Source of the DNA: Trematomus loennbergii
Taxonomy: Eukaryota > Chordata > Actinopteri > Perciformes > Nototheniidae
DNA: 64,000 nt
NCBI GenBank assembly: GCA_012861695.1
Contig: JAAOOA010000033.1
Span: 10,966,325 to 11,030,324, forward strand
Direction: 5' to 3'
In this document: positions 58,501 to 64,000 of the stretch, piece by piece
Position numbering within the stretch: the stretch's first letter is position 1
Layout: every line of letters starts with the position of its first letter
The notes under the pieces: generated by a model
Told to the model about the DNA's origin: nothing
What the model saw: the letters and a program-made list of their open reading frames with translations, nothing else
The model's database searches: none
Translations under genes and position numbers: made by a program

Positions 58501-61500
58501 CAAACTTAAAGAACAGAGAATACAGAAAGAAACATAAATATTAGATGGAGAGTTTTCAGTTTAATAGACATAAACCTTAAGGCTCTTTCAATTAAGATTA
58601 TGGCTGCCTCGTCCCACAACCAGAGAGCAGTGACCACAGTAAATAATCTTTGTAATATATGGTGATAAGAAATATAATTACAGTGCAGTTGTAGTTTAGT
58701 AATACACACATTTATAATGCCAAATAAGTGTTTGTAATCTCACACTTCCATGTTAAAAATAAAAGTTGACATTTTCTTATTACAGCAGGACTTTTCAAAT
58801 GTAATTGTTTTTTTATATTGCAAATTGTGCGACTTTAAAATTGTACTTAATTTACTGCAATATGTACAAAAATAAATAAATTCTTTGATGATTCACATTT
58901 TTGGCTCATGTCTATCAGTGAGCATTTTTTGCTATTCAGAACATTTGAAATGTTGGTGTCCGTCTTACAAAAGGCCAACAATGCAACTGAAACACAACTG
59001 CATTTAAAATCACCACGTATAATAGGTGAGGATTGACAGAAATCCTTTCCATGTCTCCTCTGGCATTCGACGTACCTGAGCCTCGGCGCCCAGGTTCTTC
59101 TGAGCGTTGATCTTCAGCGCCAGCCTCTTGGCCATCTCCAGTTTCTGGATGTTTCCAGCAGACGTCGGCCCGAGGCCTGGCAGCCCCCCGGAGACGGACG
59201 ATGTGGAGGACGTTGATCCTGCAGAGCCGGAGGTCGCCCCGGGAGCCGACAGGTCCTTCACCCGCTTCTTGGAGTTGAACATGCTCTCGATCTGCTCTTC
59301 AATCTGAGGAGGGGAAAAAGCAGGGGAGATACATTGAGATGGGTTGGAACGATTCAATTAATATATATATATATACATATGATTTTGTAATTTTCACTTG
59401 CTGGGTGGCACACTTGATATACCAAAAATGTTATTTTAGATGATGCAGAGAAACAGTTGAGTGCTGCATTTTTTGCAATGAGCATGTTGCCAGTTTTACA
59501 AACATTTAAAGTAATGTATTTAACAATGAAATGTAAACACTACTCACATCCAGGGCTCCATCCTCGTCATCAGAGTCCTGCAGTCCGAGAGCAGCTTTCT
59601 GCAGCTTCTTTCTCTCATTAGCTAAGGCGTGTTCTGTTTCATCAAACTTGAAGCCTTTCCCTGAGAAGCCGCTGCTGCTCTTAATGGTCTTACCTTCCTG
59701 GAAGGAAGAAGGGGGAGAGGGGAATAAGGAAATAATGAAGATTTAATTTTGACAGACTAATAGAGACACCACACTCTTAAACTTTGAGTTCCCCCTTTCT
59801 CTCATCTTACCGCTTTCTGTTGGTCTCTGAAGGAGGACCAAAGCTGCTCCAGTTCAGGCGGGACAGGAGAGCCGGACAGCTCCAAGGCTTTGATGATATC
59901 CCCCGCATAGCGAACCTGGTCGTCTGTGATGAAGGTGTAGGCGAAGCCCTTGAGGAAAGAACAAGATTTAGAGACGAGAAAAGATATAAACTTCCATAGG
60001 ATTGAAGCTATTAAATATGCACCTGAAAACCATGCAAACATATTCCTTAGTAACGGACCTTGTTGCCTGCGCGGCCTGTGCGTCCGGCCCTGTGGACGTA
60101 GTCCTCGTAGTGGTTGGGACAGTTGTAGTTGACCACCAGGATCAGCTGCTTGACGTCCAGGCCTCGCGCAGCCACAGAGGTGGCCACCATCAGACGACAT
60201 GCTCCGTTCTTAAAGTCGTTGATGACGCTGTCTCTGTCGTACTGGTCAATTCCTAACAGGACAGCAGGAAATTAATCAATAAAAGACAAAAACTAGACTT
60301 CAGTTATGGTAAGGCAGAATCAGACCACTCCCTTTGCAGCTGTAGGAAGGTTTTAGACTCAATACAAGAACAAAGTGGCCATATTAAGCTGGCAGCAGAC
60401 TATACTTAATAATGTATGTAGTGTACATACTTTTCACAGGCAAGGCAAGTTTATTTATATAGCACCTTTCAACACAAGGCAATTCAAAGTGCTTTACAAA
60501 GATGAAAGACATTACGAAAATGGCATTTAAAAACAGTCATTAAAAAGCAAAGATAATAAAATAAACATTAAAAGACAAAAATACATGAATAAAAGTCACA
60601 GTGCAGTTTAAATGGACCTATCATGCTATATTTAAATGATATATTGTAGGGCCATACCTATATTATATATTTCTGTTTTCAAAATACCAAACAGATCATG
60701 CATTTTAGCCATGCCTCATTTCAATCTATGTGCTGTTTGCTGTCTACGGGTCTGATTCTGCTGACCACGCCCCCCTGCAGGAGAGGGGAGACGTGCTCTG
60801 ATCAGCTGCTGGGCTGTCAGAAGAGGGGGAGAAAAAGAGATCTCCGTCCTCCGTGTTTTATTATAGCCTATATAGAGTCGTTCTTATTTGTTTTAAAGCT
60901 CAATAAATAACAAAGAAGACCTTTGACCGGCACTTTTCTAATTTTGTCCGGAAGATTTAAACTTTAACGGACATCTTGACCGGCGAAAGAAACTGAAACT
61001 GAAACTCTGCCGCACGGTCCCCTCGTTCCTTGGAAGAGGCGGAGAGGTGGGTGTTTGTCATCTGCTGGTGGACTAACCAGAGAGAATTACAGTGCTTGCC
61101 TTGATGGGGAGGGATTGCATTGAGCAATCCCTCCCCGCAAGCGTTTGCAGCGGGAGCAAACGCTTGCCTCGGGGAGGGAAAAAAAAGCCACAGCGGAGAA
61201 TAAACAGAAGGGTAACCATGGTAACTATGGGCAGGAAGTCTTCTTCGCTGCTTTTGTGGCAGACTACAGCGCCACTTACAGGCCTGGCATATGTACTACA
61301 GCGTCTCCAGCGCTTTCGAGCGGCAATGGCCGGCCGTGGCCCAACCCCACATTCCCCTGATAGGTGGAGAGTTGGCCCAATAGCCGTAGTGCCACCGTCC
61401 TGACGTCAGTAACGTGTTCAAATTTGGATCAGTTTTTATCAGATCCGTTGCAGCCCCTTTTTTAGAGATTTGGGTATGGAGGAAAATAGAGAGGGTTGTG

Positions 61501-63413
61501 TTTTCTGACACTTGGTGAGTTCCCTGGAACACCGGGGACACATATTCATGTATAAAAGACGTACAAAAGTGCATTTTGCATGATAGGTCCCCTTTAAGAT
61601 ATGAATAGTTCAATTAAAAGCAGCAGCAAAAAGAAGAGTACTTAATTGGCCTCCGAGTGCTCTTGTAGTTGTAAATACATTTACATTTTTGTAGAGTTAA
61701 CACATATCTGGGATTCTGGACTACTAAAAGACACCACTCAAACACACCCAAATTGTAAACACATCCAAATATCACAAAGTTGTAACGAGTGGCCCCCTTA
61801 CCTCCGTGCAGTGACATGCAGGGGTACGAGGCTTTCATCAGGTCTTTCAGCAGAGAGTCTGCATGCTCCTGTTTGTCAACAAAGATGATGACCGAGCCCT
61901 TCTCCTGGTAGTGACCCAGAATCTCAAGAAGCTTCAGGAACTTCTTGTCCTCCTCAATCACCAGCTACAGAAACACAAAAGGAAAGAAGAGAGAAACATG
62001 AGGACTGATTTGGATTGAGTGGCCAATATGAATTTAAACAAAGGGGCAATCTCACTTAAACCAATGCGAAATCATGAAGTTTGTTAAAAAACCTGACAAA
62101 ATAAATACATTTGACATTTAAATAAATCATTTTTTAAATGAGAGAAAGATGATTTACCACGTGTTGTTCCACATCAGAGCAGACCACACTGCGGCCCCCC
62201 ACCTGGACCTCCAGAGGTTTGATCAGGATCCTACGGGCCAGCGCCTCCATAGCTCTGGGGAAGGTGGCGGAGAACATGACCGTCTGACGGTCTGGACGCA
62301 CGTTGTCTATAATACGCATCACCTGGTAGAGGAACCAGAATACACCTGAAGGTTAGAGAAAGCCGTCTACTCGTTCCTAAGCTCATTGTTTTCTATCCTA
62401 TGTTTCACTGCTTTACTGGGAAGCACAAAATCCAAAGTAACAAATGACAGTCAATGTTGTTATAGTTTTATTATCCAAAATATGTCTCCTTTTTTCCCTT
62501 CTTTAACTTTGTAATTTGTGCTTGTTTGAGAATGTGGGCAATTATACATCCAGGTGATACTAGGTATGGGACAATATGAAAATGTAATGTCACAATTGTT
62601 CTGGCCAAAAATAAGGATTTACAATATGCTCCTGAAAATGATCCAAAATATGCATAAAACTGGCATTACATTATAACATACTGGAATTACTTTGAGTTTT
62701 GCAAAGGGAAAAATAATTTAATTGCGTCAAAGATGGGCCACATATCTTGTTGAATGCACATCCTCTTAGTGAGAAAAAAAAAACCTAAATGAAAAGGTCA
62801 TCATAAATCATAGGAGATAAATAAAATAAAATAGCAAAGATATGAAAGACTGTACTTTCTTACATTATAATCCTGTGCCTTTTAAAGGTCACCTACTATA
62901 CAAAATCAACTTTTCATGTCTGTTATACATAAACATGTGTCCCCTCTGTGTAAAGAGATTCGGTAAGTTTCGCTCACTTTTTGTCCTGATCCATTTATAT
63001 AAAAACCTGTCTGGCTGATCCGATTCTGATTTATGATGTCACATTGTTTTTTTGGTTGTGTAACCATTAGCCAATAACCAACGAAGGTAACACCTGCCCA
63101 CTTTATCACCTGAAATTCCTCCTATAGCACCATTGTGTTTTATCTTAAAATAAGGCTGGGGTTTTATTTTCTCGAGCATTATAGCAATCTGAAAAGCTTT
63201 TCAAGTCACATTTGATGATATTCACGATTAACAAGAAACAAAATCCTGTCCGTGCTAACTTTCAGGCGCTGTGGTCAAGGCATAGAAAGATAAACCGTAT
63301 ATACGAAAAATACATCTTGGAAAGACCCACCTGTGGCTCAAAGCCCATATCAAACATCCTGTCTGCTTCATCCAACACCACATATGTAGATCTGCGCAGG
63401 TTGGTGACTCGAC
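55569..63413 (-). CDS. ddx46: DEAD-box RNA helicase DDX46 (Prp5), C-terminal half, 5' part beyond window
   Basis: Eleven minus-strand exons: 63331-63413, 62158-62322, 61802-61964, 60059-60252, 59811-59948, 59548-59697, 59076-59303, 58218-58436, 57171-57315, 55749-55822 and 55569-55616; 534 complete codons plus stop (human protein 1031 aa). DDX46 remodels U2 snRNP at the branch site during pre-spliceosome assembly in the nucleus. Visible helicase motifs are II DEAD ([13 protein letters not shown]), III SAT ([10 protein letters not shown]), IV (VIIFVDKQ), V ([10 protein letters not shown]) and VI ([10 protein letters not shown]). After the RecA-2 domain come [11 protein letters not shown], an acidic DSDDEDG segment, the FNSKKRVKD basic stretch, a Ser/Thr/Gly-rich linker and the conserved C-terminal domain ([32 protein letters not shown]). 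All junctions are GT-AG and in phase, with no disruption. Introns hold a TTAA transposon 43 bp from one exon and other repeats. Q motif, Walker A and the RS-rich N-terminus lie outside the window. Confidence 0.96.
55959..57128. mobile_element. 1.17-kb non-autonomous DNA transposon, TTAA target (second copy, inverted)
   Basis: The left boundary TTAA (55959-55962) is followed by CCTGTTAAGCCC, and the right GGGCTTAACAGG is followed by TTAA (57125-57128). The 12-bp termini are perfect inverted repeats and the target duplication is intact. The body matches the copy at 16644-17822 in reverse orientation. No transposase. Lies in a ddx46 intron. Confidence 0.88.
57350..58217. other. ddx46 intron with LINE/SINE-like 3' tail
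   Basis: A 74-codon frame at 57501-57725 (+) may be a degraded mobile-element protein, but I do not recognise it. It is followed by a tail AAGCGTCTTTGGGTTTAGAA, AGCGCTATAAAAATAAAATG and TTA repeats (57818-57875), a common teleost non-LTR 3' end. The remainder is unique AT-rich intron. Confidence 0.45.
58437..59075. other. ddx46 intron, nothing recognised
   Basis: AT-rich intronic sequence with no repeat end or RNA gene that I can support. Confidence 0.4.
60440..60607 (+). repeat. dispersed teleost repeat fragment
   Basis: AAGGCAAGTTTATTTATATA followed by GCACCTTTCAACACAAGGCA and GTGCTTTACA is a very common interspersed sequence in teleost genomes, probably a LINE/SINE 3' part. It ends in an A-rich stretch just before the transposon at 60608. 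The family is not named with certainty. Confidence 0.55.
60608..61597. mobile_element. 0.99-kb non-autonomous DNA transposon with TTAA boundaries
   Basis: Left TTAA at 60608-60611 then ATGGACCTATCATGC; right GCATGATAGGTCCCCT then TTAA at 61594-61597. The termini are inverted repeats sharing GGACCTATCATGC. No transposase frame. In a ddx46 intron between the exons at 60059-60252 and 61802-61964. Internal inverted GAGCAAACGCTTGC/GCAAGCGTTTGC-type strings lie near 61130-61170. Confidence 0.75.
62881..63240. repeat. partial TTAA-type DNA transposon fragment
   Basis: It starts TTTTAAAGGTCACCTACTAT and continues ACAAAATCAACTTTTCATGT, a widespread teleost DNA-element terminus. A matching right end was not found, so it is probably truncated. 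In a ddx46 intron, about 90 bp from the exon at 63331. Confidence 0.5.
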
Positions 63414-64000
63414 CTACACACCGAAGGAGATGAGCACAAGGAAAACAGTTAGCTTCAAGAAAAGCCAGTCCTCGTTGTCATACCCACTCTAGCTTTCATA
63501 CAGATTAAACATATCTACAAAACAGAGAAACGTTTTCGTTGTAAGACTACTTGGCAAAGAAAACAAGGCACATGATATAACAACTTGAGCGTATTCTTCT
63601 GTGGACTAGTTTCAAATGGCCAGGGTTGGATTTGATTTATATTTGTACATGTTTTTTTATAGTTTTTCTCTGGGCTTGCGTACCATCTCAGGGACATGAG
63701 GGACCTGTAAAAGTCAGAAAACAGCCTCAAGATACAAAACAAGAGATGGAGCCCCAAGCAATATCTGACCAATCGCCTTTTCACCTACAAGGGAAACATA
63801 TTACAGATTACCTCGCATGTGTGGAAACAACAAAAACCTTTTAATAATAAAGGCTCAGAAAATATTTAGAAATGCACGATTAAAAAGTTAAAGTTTTACA
63901 ATAACTGCTTTCTTAACACATTTCCAATATTTCTTTATATTTGTATGCAAAGGCCTACTGCTGCACAGGGCTCCACAGTGTTATTAATTAGCTAATAAGC
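63414..64000 (-). other. ddx46 intron running off the window edge
   Basis: No further ddx46 exon is visible up to the end. The exon encoding the preceding PTPGR-type motif region must lie beyond 64000. Confidence 0.7.

Overview
The window is vertebrate nuclear DNA, almost certainly from a teleost fish. Genes have phase-consistent GT-AG introns, repeats are abundant and fish-like (Rex1/Babar-like and L2-like LINEs, hAT and TTAA-target MITEs, long GT microsatellites), and a fish-type single-exon TRIM16-like copy is present. Gene order is pitx1 - pcbd2 - txndc15 - (TRIM pseudogene) - c5orf24-like - ddx46, which matches the human 5q31 neighbourhood of PITX1. The CATSPER3 gene found between PITX1 and PCBD2 in mammals is not visible here. 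The species cannot be named from this sequence.

Layout. Positions 1-4420 hold the pitx1 upstream region and 5' UTR. Pitx1 lies on the + strand (coding 4421-10217, three coding exons). Positions 10.2-22.4 kb contain no recognisable gene, but hold a CpG/CCAAT/TATA promoter-like block at 12.9-13.2 kb, a 1.18-kb TTAA-flanked DNA transposon and candidate enhancer blocks. Pcbd2 (- strand, 22588-36458, four exons) carries an 11-kb intron with candidate regulatory DNA, a 192-bp uninterrupted alternating pyrimidine/purine tract, an L2-like LINE and a MITE. Txndc15 (- strand, 38443-43191, six exons) is complete. A TRIM16-like pseudogene (+ strand, 43898-45573) sits between txndc15 and the long 3' UTR of the c5orf24 homologue (- strand, coding 50247-50857, probable 5' UTR exon at 54.6-54.8 kb). 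The C-terminal half of ddx46 (- strand, 55569-63413, 11 exons) runs off the right edge.

How it fits together. Pitx1 is a K50 (bicoid-type) homeodomain regulator of hindlimb/pelvic fin, pituitary and jaw development. Its neighbours are broadly expressed housekeeping-type genes: a pterin dehydratase, an ER thioredoxin-like protein, a nuclear AT-hook-like protein and a spliceosomal helicase. This layout is typical of a developmental gene whose enhancers lie in and between bystander genes. I saw no new operon-like or defence-like system. The most notable points are two apparent single-G deletions in conserved coding exons (pitx1 before its OAR domain, and c5orf24), the long Z-DNA-prone tract near pitx1, the orphan promoter 3' of pitx1, and several transposons with readable target-site duplications, including a nested insertion.
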